This document shows, piece after piece, positions 25,613 through 33,949 of a stretch of 35,985 bases of DNA (position 1 is its first letter; every line of letters begins with the position of its first letter). A model generated the notes under the pieces. It worked only from the letters and a program-made list of their open reading frames with translations. It was not told where the DNA came from and ran no database searches. The translations under genes and the position numbers were made by a program. Source of the DNA: an uncultured Spirochaetales bacterium (GTDB lineage Bacteria > Spirochaetota > Spirochaetia > Sphaerochaetales > Sphaerochaetaceae); the NCBI GenBank assembly GCA_902797395.1, contig CADBSO010000042.1, forward strand, positions 1 through 35,985, given 5' to 3'.

Positions 25613-26735
25613 CTATCCCTGCTTCTTGTCGAACACGTTCGTGCTGTTGAGATTCGCCTCAATGAAATTCATTATATCACCATCCATAACGGATTGGATA
25701 TTGCCTACCTCCTCACCTGTCCTATGGTCCTTGACAAGCGTGTACGGTTGAAATGTGTAAGTCCTGATCTGCGAACCCCACTCTATGTTCTTCTTCTCTA
25801 TCGCATCCTTTTTGAATTCCTCATCGGCCAAATCGTGATAATACTCCCACAATTTGGAATAAAGCATCTTGAAACACATTTCCTTGTTCATGAGCTGGCT
25901 TCGCTCATTCTGGCACTGGACCACTATGCCCGATGCGAAATGCGTGATTCTGACTGCGGAATCGGTTTTATTGACATGCTGACCGCCAGCTCCTCCGGCG
26001 CGATAGGTATCTATTCTGATATCCTCAGGCTTTATATCGATCTTTATATCGTCGTCAACAACAGGCGAAGCATATACTGATGCAAACGATGTATGCCTTC
26101 TCTTGTTCGCGTCAAACGGAGATATCCTAATAAGCCTGTGAACACCTGCCTCGTTTCTCAAATACCCATATGAATACGAACCCTTCACAAGAATCGTGCA
26201 GCTTTTGATTCCGCCCTCATTCTCCTCGACATCAAGGACCTCGCATTTGAATCCGTTCCTTTCCGCGAACCTCAAATACATCCTCATCAGCATATTGGCC
26301 CAATCGCCTGCCTCCGTACCGCCCGCGCCGGCATGTATCGAAAGATAGCAATCGTTCCTATCATACTTCCCGGAAAGAAGCAGCTTGCTTTTGAGTTCTG
26401 AGAATTTGGCGGAAATCGAAGCTATGCTCTTATCCATCTCATCGCGAACAGCCTCATCCTCCTCATCGGAATAAAGCTGGCAAAGCTCATCGACGGACCT
26501 GACCTCATCAAGCAGCGCCTGCCATTCTGAAAGCGCGCCCTTCAAAGCGGAAAGCTCCTTGATCACCTCGTTTGAGGATTTCCTATCGTCCCAAAAGCCT
26601 GCCTCACCGGTTTTGGCCTCAAGTTCGCTTATCTTGTTTTCAATGCCAGTGCCTTCAAAGATACCTCCACATGGCAAAAGCTTCTTCCTTCACTTTCTTG
26701 AACAGATCCTCATTCTTCAAAAACATATCAGCCAT
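25613..26735 (-). CDS. prfB: Peptide chain release factor 2, with programmed +1 frameshift
   Basis: RF2 ends translation at UGA and UAA. The main frame has GAGGTEAGDWA, RISPFDANKR with the SPF codon-reading tripeptide of RF2, and the catalytic GGAGGQHVNKTDSAVR. The first 26 codons (MADMFLKNEDL…MWRYL) are in another frame, ending at TGA 26657-26655. Shifting +1 at CTT (skipping T at 26657) continues EGTGIENKISELEAK, giving about 373 residues, the usual RF2 length. The ATG at 26735 overlaps the end of the HU gene. ATG 26726 is the alternative. The PEGA-like gene begins 12 bp after the stop. Confidence 0.96.
26655..26669 (-). promoter_or_regulatory. prfB +1 programmed frameshift site
   Basis: On the minus strand the site reads TGGAGGTATCTTTGA. 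A Shine-Dalgarno-like GGAGG is placed 3 nt before the slippery CTT, next to an in-frame TGA that RF2 itself reads. This is the known autoregulatory arrangement. The base after TGA is A rather than the more usual C. Confidence 0.95.
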
Positions 26736-27069
26736 CCCCATCCAATCCTTTGATAGATGCCTTGAAATCAGTTCCGGGCTTGAATATCGGCACGAAATGA
26801 TCCAATGTCTCGACCATCTCGCCGGATTTCGGATTGCGCGAGTTTTTCTTGCCCGCCCTCTTCTTCACCTGAAAAGTGCCAAAACCGCGAAGCTCAATGG
26901 TCTTCTTTTCCATCAAGGATGCTTTGATCTCTTCCAGAAAATCATCAATAACATATGCCACATCGCTTTTTATGACGCGGCATTGTTTATTGGATTTCTG
27001 GTACTTGTCAATAATATGATCGTAGATCTCTCCTACGATATCAAGTTTTGTCCGCTTATCGGTCTTCAC
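26728..27069 (-). CDS. HU/IHF-family DNA-binding protein
   Basis: 113 residues from a GTG at 27069. The conserved beta-arm block IELRGFGTFQVKKRAGKKNSRNP and the following PIFKPGTDFK are the HU/IHF signature. The N-terminus has about six extra residues (KTDKRT) before the usual LDIVGEIYD start, and the C-terminus about ten extra. Proteins of this family bend DNA and organise the nucleoid. There is no clear ribosome site, and the gene begins 5 bp after rpsT, so coupling is likely. It overlaps the prfB start by 8 bp. Confidence 0.92.
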   Translation of the reverse strand: MKTDKRTKLDIVGEIYDHIIDKYQKSNKQCRVIKSDVAYVIDDFLEEIKASLMEKKTIELRGFGTFQVKKRAGKKNSRNPKSGEMVETLDHFVPIFKPGTDFKASIKGLDGDG

Positions 27070-27074
27070 TTGGC

Positions 27075-27353
27075 TTATGCTTCCGCCGCCGGCTTATTCA
27101 GCTGCTTGTTGAGCTTAAGCGTAAGTCGCGAAAGCTTTCTGGAAGCCGTCTTTTTATGAAGCACGTTCTTGGAAACCGATGAATCAAGAGATTTCTGAAC
27201 TTTTCTAAGCATCTCCTTAGCCTTCTCCTGATCGCCTTCCTTAAGCGATGCCTCAAAGGACTTTATAATTGTCCTGTTCTGGCTTTTCACAATCCTGTTA
27301 TGAAGCCTTCTTTTCTTATTTTGCCTCTCTCTTTTTTTTGCGGAATAATTCAT
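27075..27353 (-). CDS. rpsT: Ribosomal protein bS20
   Basis: 92 residues. SAKKRERQNKKRRLHNRIVK and the C-terminal HKKTASRKLSRLTLKLNK are typical of bS20, which binds 16S rRNA early in assembly. GGAG lies 8 nt before the ATG. Only one base separates it from the obgE stop. Confidence 0.96.
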   Translation of the reverse strand: MNYSAKKRERQNKKRRLHNRIVKSQNRTIIKSFEASLKEGDQEKAKEMLRKVQKSLDSSVSKNVLHKKTASRKLSRLTLKLNKQLNKPAAEA

Positions 27354-27354
27354 T

Positions 27355-28344
27355 TTATTTCTCCAATTTGCTTAATGTCTCCAATATGGCCAATTTCGCA
27401 GCCATAAGGTAATCCTTTTCATACACAGACAACGGCATGACCCTCTCGCTCGAATGCGAAGATTTGAACCCCTCAAAATTCGACTTCGATTCGTCAAGAT
27501 CCATTTTTGTCGCAAATACGATGTGGGGCTTGCCAGCCACTGCAGGCGAAAACCTTTCAAGCTCGTTCCTGAGCTGTTCATACACAGCTTCATGCGCGGG
27601 ATCCGAAACATCTATCAGGTACAGAAGCATCTTGCACCTTTCAATATGCCTCAAGAACTTCAGCCCCATGCCTCTGCCTTCGCTAGCACCCTCAATCAAG
27701 CCCGGAATGTCAGCGATGACAATATCGTTTCCCTTCACATTCATGACTCCAAGATTAGGAATCAGCGTAGTGAACGGATACGATCCGACAAGGCTTTTGG
27801 AATTGGTAACCGAGTTTATGAATGATGACTTTCCAGCATTCGGAAACCCAATCAATCCGACATCGGCTATGAGTTTCAGGATCAATCCGACCCTGGCGCT
27901 CTTCCCTTCCTCTCCTGGCTGCGCGAATCTCGGAGCCTGCTGAACGGAGGACTTGAAATGCGTGTTGCCCTTTCCGCCACGACCGCCTTTGAGGAAAACG
28001 AAAGGCTCGTCGCCAATCATATCCTTGATAAGGAGCCCGCTATTGGCATCCACTATGGAAGTGCCAGGCGGAACTTCTATAATCATGTCCTTGCCGTTCT
28101 CGCCCTGCATGCAGCGGCCGCTGCCCTGATGCCCGTTCTCTGCGTTGAACAAACGGGTCTTCTTAAAGAAGGTCAATGTCTTGACATTCTTCCTGCAGAC
28201 GAACACCACGTCTCCGCCCTTTCCGCCGTCACCGCCATCCGGACCGCCCTTCGGCACGAATTTCTCACGCCTGAACGATACGCATCCCGCGCCGCCATTG
28301 CCGGAACGAACATCGATATAGACCTCGTCAGCAAATCCGTTCAC
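27355..28344 (-). CDS. obgE: GTPase Obg
   Basis: 329 residues from a GTG directly after the rpmA stop. Residues 1-158 form the glycine-rich Obg fold (DVRSGNGGAGCVSFRREKF, GGPDGGDGGKGGDVVF, FLKGGRGGKGNTHF). The G domain follows with GFPNAGKSS (G1), TTLIPNLGV (G2), DIPGLIEGA (G3) and ATKMDLD in place of the usual NKxD (G4). The protein stops at the end of the G domain and lacks the variable C-terminal OCT domain of some Obg proteins. Obg acts in 50S ribosome assembly and the stringent response, and its place after rplU-rpmA is conserved across bacteria. Confidence 0.97.
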   Translation of the reverse strand: MNGFADEVYIDVRSGNGGAGCVSFRREKFVPKGGPDGGDGGKGGDVVFVCRKNVKTLTFFKKTRLFNAENGHQGSGRCMQGENGKDMIIEVPPGTSIVDANSGLLIKDMIGDEPFVFLKGGRGGKGNTHFKSSVQQAPRFAQPGEEGKSARVGLILKLIADVGLIGFPNAGKSSFINSVTNSKSLVGSYPFTTLIPNLGVMNVKGNDIVIADIPGLIEGASEGRGMGLKFLRHIERCKMLLYLIDVSDPAHEAVYEQLRNELERFSPAVAGKPHIVFATKMDLDESKSNFEGFKSSHSSERVMPLSVYEKDYLMAAKLAILETLSKLEK

Positions 28345-28602
28345 TTAACCCGTCACTTCCTCAATCGAGCAATACGACCTGTTCTTCCTCGTATAGAATT
28401 TCACTCTGCCGGGCCTCAGCGCAAATATCGTATAATCCTTGCCAAGACCACATCCCTCACCTGGGTGATGCTTAGTGCCTCTTTGACGAACAATTATCTC
28501 GCCAGCCTTGACGATCTGACCTCCAAAACGCTTGACTCCAAGCATTTTAGGATTCGAGTCACGTCCGTTTCTGGAGCTTCCGCCCCCTTTCTTATGTGCC
28601 AT
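28345..28602 (-). CDS. rpmA: Ribosomal protein bL27
   Basis: 85 residues: [20 protein letters not shown], then [20 protein letters not shown], the bL27 signature. The N-terminus starts at once with the mature AHKKG sequence, so no extension needing the Prp protease is encoded, and no prp gene lies between rplU and rpmA (10-bp gap). GAGGAGAG lies 4 nt before the ATG. Confidence 0.98.
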   Translation of the reverse strand: MAHKKGGGSSRNGRDSNPKMLGVKRFGGQIVKAGEIIVRQRGTKHHPGEGCGLGKDYTIFALRPGRVKFYTRKNRSYCSIEEVTG

Positions 28603-28612
28603 CCGTCTCTCC

Positions 28613-28927
28613 TCAACCCACTATTTCGCTAATCTTGATCTGGCTATAGCCCTGTCTGTGACCCTGAGTCTTCCTATAGCCTTTTCTCCTGTGATACTTA
28701 TAGACCTTTATCTTATCCGCAAGAACCTTCTCACAGACAACCTCGCCCTTGATCTGAGCATTCTTCACATAAGGCGTGCCAAAAGTCGCATTATCACCAT
28801 CAACAAGTGCCAAAACAGAATCAAACGACACGCTGTCGCCCGTCTTCTTCCCAAGAAGATCGACGAGTATGACATCGCCTTGTCTGACTTTGTACTGCTT
28901 TGAGCTTATTTCCACCAATGCGTACAT
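28613..28927 (-). CDS. rplU: Ribosomal protein bL21
   Basis: 104 residues from the ATG at 28927, with AAGGAG 5 nt upstream. The frame is open further upstream but without ribosomal-protein sequence. [20 protein letters not shown], then [21 protein letters not shown] and YSQIKISEI are diagnostic of bL21. It heads the rplU-rpmA-obgE-rpsT-HU-prfB run. Confidence 0.97.
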   Translation of the reverse strand: MYALVEISSKQYKVRQGDVILVDLLGKKTGDSVSFDSVLALVDGDNATFGTPYVKNAQIKGEVVCEKVLADKIKVYKYHRRKGYRKTQGHRQGYSQIKISEIVG

Positions 28928-28998
28928 ACTACTCCTTCGCCGAGCCTGCGTCGTCCACGTGCCGTTTGCACACGGAAAACCGAGACACAGCATTTCTA

Positions 28999-29026
28999 AT
29001 GATATCCATAAAAGCCATATTTTCAA
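28999..29026 (-). promoter_or_regulatory. Candidate promoter of the rplU gene run
   Basis: On the minus strand TTGAAA (29026-29021), a 16-bp spacer and TATCAT (29004-28999), about 70 nt before the rplU ATG. The leader contains a short CCGT/ACGG hairpin (near 28960-28978) that could be a bL21-type leader, which is unproven. Confidence 0.45.
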
Positions 29027-29155
29027 GACATAAAATGCCAATTCATCAAATAATCCGCAAAAAGCGCATTCCAATTGCCTAACGCTCGTCAGGCAAATTT
29101 CCAGAAAAAATCCAACGAAGCAGGAAACAAACGACAGGAACAAGCAATCGGATCA

Positions 29156-30082
29156 TTATCGCTCCATAATGACCTTGAACGCCTCGGGAAAACAACCTAT
29201 GACATCAGAAGGCAGCATGACATATTGCGTCAGCCGCTCGCGCGCTATTCTTCCGGCTACGGAATGAAGCCTGACAGCAAGAGCAGCAGCCTCTTCAGCC
29301 TCCATCCCTTGTGTAAGAAACGCAAGAACCATTCCCGCCAGAACATCTCCGGATCCGCCTTTGGCCATTCCGGAATTGGCAGCGCCGGAATTGACGCGCA
29401 GCACACCCGACGGCGAAGCAATGCGCGTTTCAGCTGATTTATAAACCACAACAGCACCATACCGAGCCGCAAATCCTAAAAGCTCATCGTCACCGGGAAC
29501 GCCATCGAATGAAAAAAGCCTTGTGAATTCCCTCTCATGCGGAGTAATGACAATGTCGCACTGCGCATCCAAAAGCGCCTGCGGATCTCCGGAAAGGCAA
29601 TTCAACGCATCAGCATCAAGAACAAGAGGAATGCGGGAGCTTCGGATAAGCCGGCGTATCAGCAGACGATTGTTCTGCGTAACCGATATTCCCGGACCAG
29701 CCAACACGGCATCCGATCTTGATGCAAGCTTCAAATATTCGGCTATCGACCGCTCATCGATATCCGCATGCCTATCGATGTCAACAGGAATGACCATAAC
29801 CTCATTCAGCTTGACGGCCTCAATCGCATGAATCTCGCTCGGAACAGCGAGACGAACCAATCCGGCACCGCACCTTTGGCATGCCGTTGCGGAAAAAAAA
29901 GGCGCTCCGGTGCAGCCGGCGCTGCCAGCTATCACAAGAGCGTTTCCAAATGCGGTCTTATCCCCGCTCTCATCCCTTTCGGGAAGAAGATCGGATGCAG
30001 CCGCATCATCAAGAACAATTCTGCAAACACTTCCCAGATCACCAGAAAATGAAGCGCGCCTATCCTCGTATCCGAAATTCAA
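29156..30082 (-). CDS. nnrD: ADP-dependent (S)-NAD(P)H-hydrate dehydratase (YjeF C-domain only)
   Basis: 308 residues. It repairs damaged hydrated NAD(P)H using ADP. The YjeF C-terminal kinase-like fold is shown by KTAFGNALVIAGSAGCTGAP, VLAGPGIS, LDADALN, ITPHEREF and the ATP-site motif NSGMAKGGSGDVLAGM (near residues 233-248). The N-terminal epimerase domain (NnrE) that is often fused is absent. The start is a TTG at 30082 overlapping the acyl-CoA ligase stop by 4 bp (TTGA), with AAGG 7 nt upstream, so it is coupled to that gene. Confidence 0.94.
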   Translation of the reverse strand: MNFGYEDRRASFSGDLGSVCRIVLDDAAASDLLPERDESGDKTAFGNALVIAGSAGCTGAPFFSATACQRCGAGLVRLAVPSEIHAIEAVKLNEVMVIPVDIDRHADIDERSIAEYLKLASRSDAVLAGPGISVTQNNRLLIRRLIRSSRIPLVLDADALNCLSGDPQALLDAQCDIVITPHEREFTRLFSFDGVPGDDELLGFAARYGAVVVYKSAETRIASPSGVLRVNSGAANSGMAKGGSGDVLAGMVLAFLTQGMEAEEAAALAVRLHSVAGRIARERLTQYVMLPSDVIGCFPEAFKVIMER

Positions 30083-31854
30083 ATCAGACCCTTATCCTTA
30101 AGCATCTGCATGGCAACGGGACGCTTTATCTTTTTTGTTGATGACATCGGGAACGGATCATATGTTATCACGAGCTTGGAGATCTTCTTATAAGTCGCCA
30201 GCGCCCTATTGACAGCATCAACGGATTGCTGAATCCTCTCCTTACAAGCAGGCTTATCATCAGCATATTGCCTGATAAGCGCCTCGCTCGGCTGAACAAC
30301 CGCCATAATGCCTTCGGACCCATCGCTCATGGCATACCCAGCGATCATAACCTCATCTATATCCGTGAAAAGCTGAAACTCGTTCTCTATCTCCTCGGGA
30401 AACACGTTCTTTCCTCCGGAAGTAACTATGATATTCTTCTGCCTTCCGGTTAGGAACAGATAATTGTCGCCATCAATATGACCTATATCTCCCGTATTGA
30501 TGAATCCATCCTCATCTATAATCTCACGGGTAGCCTCGTCATTCTTCAAATACCCCTTCATGATATTCGGACCCCTAAAGCACACAAGCCCATTCCCATC
30601 CGCATTGGCATCCTCTATCTTCATCTCCATGCCAGGCAAAACGCGGCCAACCGAACCGAGCTTATAAGCATCCTTAGGATTGAGCGTCGTTATCGGCGCT
30701 GTTTCCGTCATGCCATAGCCTTCAATGAATTTGAGACCGAGCCTATTATATTGCTTTACCACGATAGGGGCCAAAGGACCGCCGCCGGAAATCAGCACGC
30801 GCACTTTATTCAAGGAGACCTTGCCCGTTACAAACCCGAAAAACCTCTTCGAGCAATCCAGCCCGGTAATAGCTTTCAAGACAGCGAAAAAACCCATCAT
30901 GAACTTGACGAACCCGTTGACCAGGAAACCCTTCTTCCTTATTCCATCCATAAGCCCGGCAATCACTTTATTATAGAGAACCGGCACGCCAAGAAATATG
31001 GTGACCTTGCCTTCTTTGACATCATGGAATATCTGCTTGGGAATCATCTTTTTTCCGAACACTATAGTCGCCGCTTGCGAAATCGGAACAAGAAATGCCG
31101 CAACCATAGCATAAGCATGATGTATCGGAAGGATCGCATAAAAAACATCATCGCGGAAAATCACCAAATTCCCCTGCGCCAGAAAGCAATCGCTGACAAA
31201 ATTCCGATGAGTCAGCATCACGCCTTTCGGGTTTCCGGTTGTTCCGGAAGTAAAGAGTATTGCCGCAAGATCGTTTTCGCTTCTTTTGAGAAGCTCCAAT
31301 CTGAATTCGTCGGAGCTTTTAGCAACTTCAACATCGCTTGCCCAATCGACCACATATTCCAGCCCGTCCTTTCCGGAGATATCCCTGTCAAGACTCACTA
31401 TGGCTTCCAAACCCATTGAATCAAGATAGGGCTTCTTCCTTCCATCAACAAAAGCCATCTTCGCTTCCGAGAACTCCACAAGATTCCTGACTTCATTCTC
31501 GTGCAACGTATTATCCAATGGTATTACGACATTTCCGGAATATTGAACAGCCAAATAGCATATGGCCCATTCCGGCGAATTGATGCCGCTCACCACTATT
31601 TTCGAATCAGGCTCAGCTACAATTGACTTTATTTTCTCTGAAATCCTGCGAACCAATTGCTGCGCCTCACCGAATGTGAATGTCTGATGTTCAGGCGCGA
31701 ATGTTTCAAGAAAAATCTTGTCCGGGCATTCATGGCAGGCCATTTCAAAAATCTGAGGTATCGTCGGCCATTCGCCATTGTAGTAATCCCCGCGATACTT
31801 CAGGATCCAGCCTTCAGGCTTATCCTTTCTGATAGGTTTTCTATACTTGCTCAT
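30079..31854 (-). CDS. AMP-forming long-chain acyl-CoA synthetase/acyl ligase
   Basis: 591 residues of the ANL superfamily. It activates a carboxylic acid, probably a fatty acid, through an acyl-AMP. The phosphate-binding motif ILFTSGTTGNPKGVMLTH is near residues 200-217. GYGMTETAP is the A5 motif, FINTGDIGHID the A7/A8 region, and SSTKKIKR carries the C-terminal catalytic lysine. Length and the IHHAYAM block fit FadD-like long-chain ligases, although acyl-ACP synthetase is also possible. The ATG has no Shine-Dalgarno, and a strong promoter ends only 9 nt upstream, so translation is probably (nearly) leaderless. It is followed by nnrD with a 4-bp overlap. Confidence 0.9.
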   Translation of the reverse strand: MSKYRKPIRKDKPEGWILKYRGDYYNGEWPTIPQIFEMACHECPDKIFLETFAPEHQTFTFGEAQQLVRRISEKIKSIVAEPDSKIVVSGINSPEWAICYLAVQYSGNVVIPLDNTLHENEVRNLVEFSEAKMAFVDGRKKPYLDSMGLEAIVSLDRDISGKDGLEYVVDWASDVEVAKSSDEFRLELLKRSENDLAAILFTSGTTGNPKGVMLTHRNFVSDCFLAQGNLVIFRDDVFYAILPIHHAYAMVAAFLVPISQAATIVFGKKMIPKQIFHDVKEGKVTIFLGVPVLYNKVIAGLMDGIRKKGFLVNGFVKFMMGFFAVLKAITGLDCSKRFFGFVTGKVSLNKVRVLISGGGPLAPIVVKQYNRLGLKFIEGYGMTETAPITTLNPKDAYKLGSVGRVLPGMEMKIEDANADGNGLVCFRGPNIMKGYLKNDEATREIIDEDGFINTGDIGHIDGDNYLFLTGRQKNIIVTSGGKNVFPEEIENEFQLFTDIDEVMIAGYAMSDGSEGIMAVVQPSEALIRQYADDKPACKERIQQSVDAVNRALATYKKISKLVITYDPFPMSSTKKIKRPVAMQMLKDKGLI

Positions 31855-31863
31855 AGTGAAAAT

Positions 31864-31892
31864 ATGATATATTTCAAAACCATTTTTGTCAA
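31864..31892 (-). promoter_or_regulatory. Strong promoter of the acyl-CoA ligase, almost touching its ATG
   Basis: On the minus strand a perfect TTGACA (31892-31887), a 17-bp spacer and TATCAT (31869-31864). Only 9 nt separate the -10 box from the ATG at 31854, so the predicted 5' UTR is about 3 nt. An inverted repeat AAAACCAT/ATGGTTTT (31876-31883 and 31911-31918) straddles the -35 box and could be an operator. Confidence 0.72.
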
Positions 31893-32009
31893 TATCGAAA
31901 ACTATATAATATGGTTTTAAAAACTATTTCAAAATGAAACAACAGCAAACGCCTCCAGCGAAAGCCCAACCTTTTCAGATCAGACACACTGCCGAAGGCA
32001 CGGAATTGA

Positions 32010-33059
32010 TCACTTCCCTCCAATCAGTTCGCGACGCATATCGCCCAACTCGCGCAAAAGCTTTTCCGTCTTCTCCCAGCCAAGACAGGCATCCGTAACC
32101 GACTGACCATAACAAGTACCATCCTCACCCTGCTTGCCATCGACAATATACGACTCAATCATCAGCCCTTTTACGAACTTGCGAATTTCAGGGCTGTATT
32201 TAATGCTATGCATGACTTCTTTAGCGATCCTGATCTGCTCCAGATGCTGCTTGCCGGAATTGGAATGGTTGCAATCTATGATTATAGCGGGATTCGCGCA
32301 ACCGGATTCCTTATATTTGCCGCACACAAACATAATGTCCTCGAAATGGTAATTCGGAATGTTCTGGCCATGCTTGTTCACGCTGCCTCTCAATATGGCG
32401 TGGCAGAGCGGATTCCCTTGGCTTTCCACTTCCCAACCGCGATATATGAATTCGTGGCCGCGCTGCGCGGCCTTTATGGAGTTTATCATGACCGTAATAT
32501 CTCCGCTAGTAGGGTTTTTCATGCCAGCGGGAATATTCAGACCGCTAGCCGTCATCCTATGCTGCTGATCCTCAGAGCTTCTGGCGCCAACCGCAACATA
32601 GCTGAGCAAATCCGAAAGATACCTGTGGTTTTCCGGATAAAGCATCTCATCCGCACATGAGAAACCGGTTTCATTTATTGCCTTTATATGAAGCTTTCTT
32701 ATTGCTATGAGACCCTTGAGCATGTTCTCATCACCGTTTATATCAGGCTGATGAAGCATTCCCTTGTAGCCGGATCCGTTCGTGCGCGGCTTATTGGTAT
32801 AGACCCTCGGAACAATCATAAGAGAATCGGCATATTCCTTTTGTATCGGGATCAGACGCTTTATATAATCTATAACCGCATCCTCCCTATCAGCCGAACA
32901 AGGGCCGATGATCACAAGCAGCTTTTCCGATCTTCCCTCAAAAATGCTCCTTATCTCCTCATCATTTCTCTGCTTGGCGGCTTTTCCCGCTTCGCTCACC
33001 GGATACATTTCCTTTATTTCCATAGGAAGCGGAAGCTTCCTCTTGAATTTCATATTCAT
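32010..33059 (-). CDS. 3-deoxy-7-phosphoheptulonate (DAHP) synthase, class I
   Basis: 349 residues of the AroF/AroG/AroH type. It condenses phosphoenolpyruvate and erythrose 4-phosphate, the first step of the shikimate pathway. IGPCSADREDA, PRVYTNKPRTNGSGYKGM, GARSSEDQQHRMTASGL, GMKNPTSGD and IDCNHSNSGKQ are all present. Residues for metal and PEP binding are kept. Which aromatic amino acid inhibits it cannot be told, so no isozyme letter is given. The ATG at 33059 has GAGGTG 5-6 nt upstream. It is the third gene of aroA-tyrA-aroG(like), 29 bp after tyrA. Confidence 0.96.
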   Translation of the reverse strand: MNMKFKRKLPLPMEIKEMYPVSEAGKAAKQRNDEEIRSIFEGRSEKLLVIIGPCSADREDAVIDYIKRLIPIQKEYADSLMIVPRVYTNKPRTNGSGYKGMLHQPDINGDENMLKGLIAIRKLHIKAINETGFSCADEMLYPENHRYLSDLLSYVAVGARSSEDQQHRMTASGLNIPAGMKNPTSGDITVMINSIKAAQRGHEFIYRGWEVESQGNPLCHAILRGSVNKHGQNIPNYHFEDIMFVCGKYKESGCANPAIIIDCNHSNSGKQHLEQIRIAKEVMHSIKYSPEIRKFVKGLMIESYIVDGKQGEDGTCYGQSVTDACLGWEKTEKLLRELGDMRRELIGGK

Positions 33060-33088
33060 GACATCACCTCATTTCCTATCAAGGTTTT

Positions 33089-33949
33089 TCAAATTTTCTT
33101 ATCAAAAAGCTTTCTCCTCTCAGTAGAAAGCCTCATCATCATTCGCATTCCCTCAACATCGTCATCTACCAATGCCTGACGCAACTTGGAAAACTGGCTT
33201 GCAAACAAATCCATCTGCGACAAAAGCTCCTTCTTGTTCATCATGAAAAGCTCCGGCCACATCTCATCGTTTATCTTCGCTATCCTTGTCAGATCCCTGA
33301 ACGAATCCCCACTGAAACTCGCAAGATCCTCGCTATCCTTGCATGTCATCAGTGAAACAGCTATGCAATGCGTGAGCTGAGAGAGAAAGCCTATCATCTC
33401 ATCATGCTTCTCAGGAGATAGAACCGATATCCTGCCGAAACCTAAAATCCGTCCGATTTCCTTAACATCCTCTATGCCCTTCTCAGTATTCGCATCAGTT
33501 GGAGTCACTATATAATTCGCCCCTTTGAAAATCTTGGAAGCAGCATACTCGACTCCTGATGTCTCACGACCTGCCATAGGATGAGCCGGCACAAACTCCA
33601 AATCCCTCCGGAGAATTTCCTGCACCTTATAAACCACGCTGCATTTGACGCCTGTAGCGTCAGTAATAAGCGCTCCGGGTTTCAAAAGATCCTGATTCGC
33701 CGCAATCCAATCAATGAAAGTCTTCGGATACAAAGAAAAAACCACAATGTCATAACTAGAGATGAAACCCTTCGACAACTCCGTCGTGCCCTCGTCTATC
33801 ATGCCTTTGGAAAGAGCATAATCGATCGTCTTGCGACTTCTTGTCAACGCACCCACATGATATCCTTGCTCCTTAAGCCCGGCAGCATAACTTCCGCCTA
33901 TAAGACCTAGTCCTACTATCAGAAACCTCTTATCCTTGGAAATGCTCAT
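33089..33949 (-). CDS. tyrA: Prephenate dehydrogenase
   Basis: 286 residues. It oxidatively decarboxylates prephenate to 4-hydroxyphenylpyruvate for tyrosine. The NAD-binding Rossmann motif LIVGLGLIGGSYA is near residues 10-22, and the catalytic region VPAHPMAGRETSG and SQLTHCIAVSL follows. No chorismate mutase domain is fused, and no ACT domain is visible. The ATG at 33949 has GGAG 7 nt upstream. An in-frame TTG ten codons earlier is rejected. The gene overlaps the end of aroA by 20 bp. Confidence 0.94.
   Translation of the reverse strand: MSISKDKRFLIVGLGLIGGSYAAGLKEQGYHVGALTRSRKTIDYALSKGMIDEGTTELSKGFISSYDIVVFSLYPKTFIDWIAANQDLLKPGALITDATGVKCSVVYKVQEILRRDLEFVPAHPMAGRETSGVEYAASKIFKGANYIVTPTDANTEKGIEDVKEIGRILGFGRISVLSPEKHDEMIGFLSQLTHCIAVSLMTCKDSEDLASFSGDSFRDLTRIAKINDEMWPELFMMNKKELLSQMDLFASQFSKLRQALVDDDVEGMRMMMRLSTERRKLFDKKI

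Noticed and set aside
29075..29096. Hairpin TTGCCT/AGGCAA between nnrD and rplU
   Set aside because: It is only a 6-bp stem and the nearest T-run is more than 10 nt away, so it is too weak to call a terminator.
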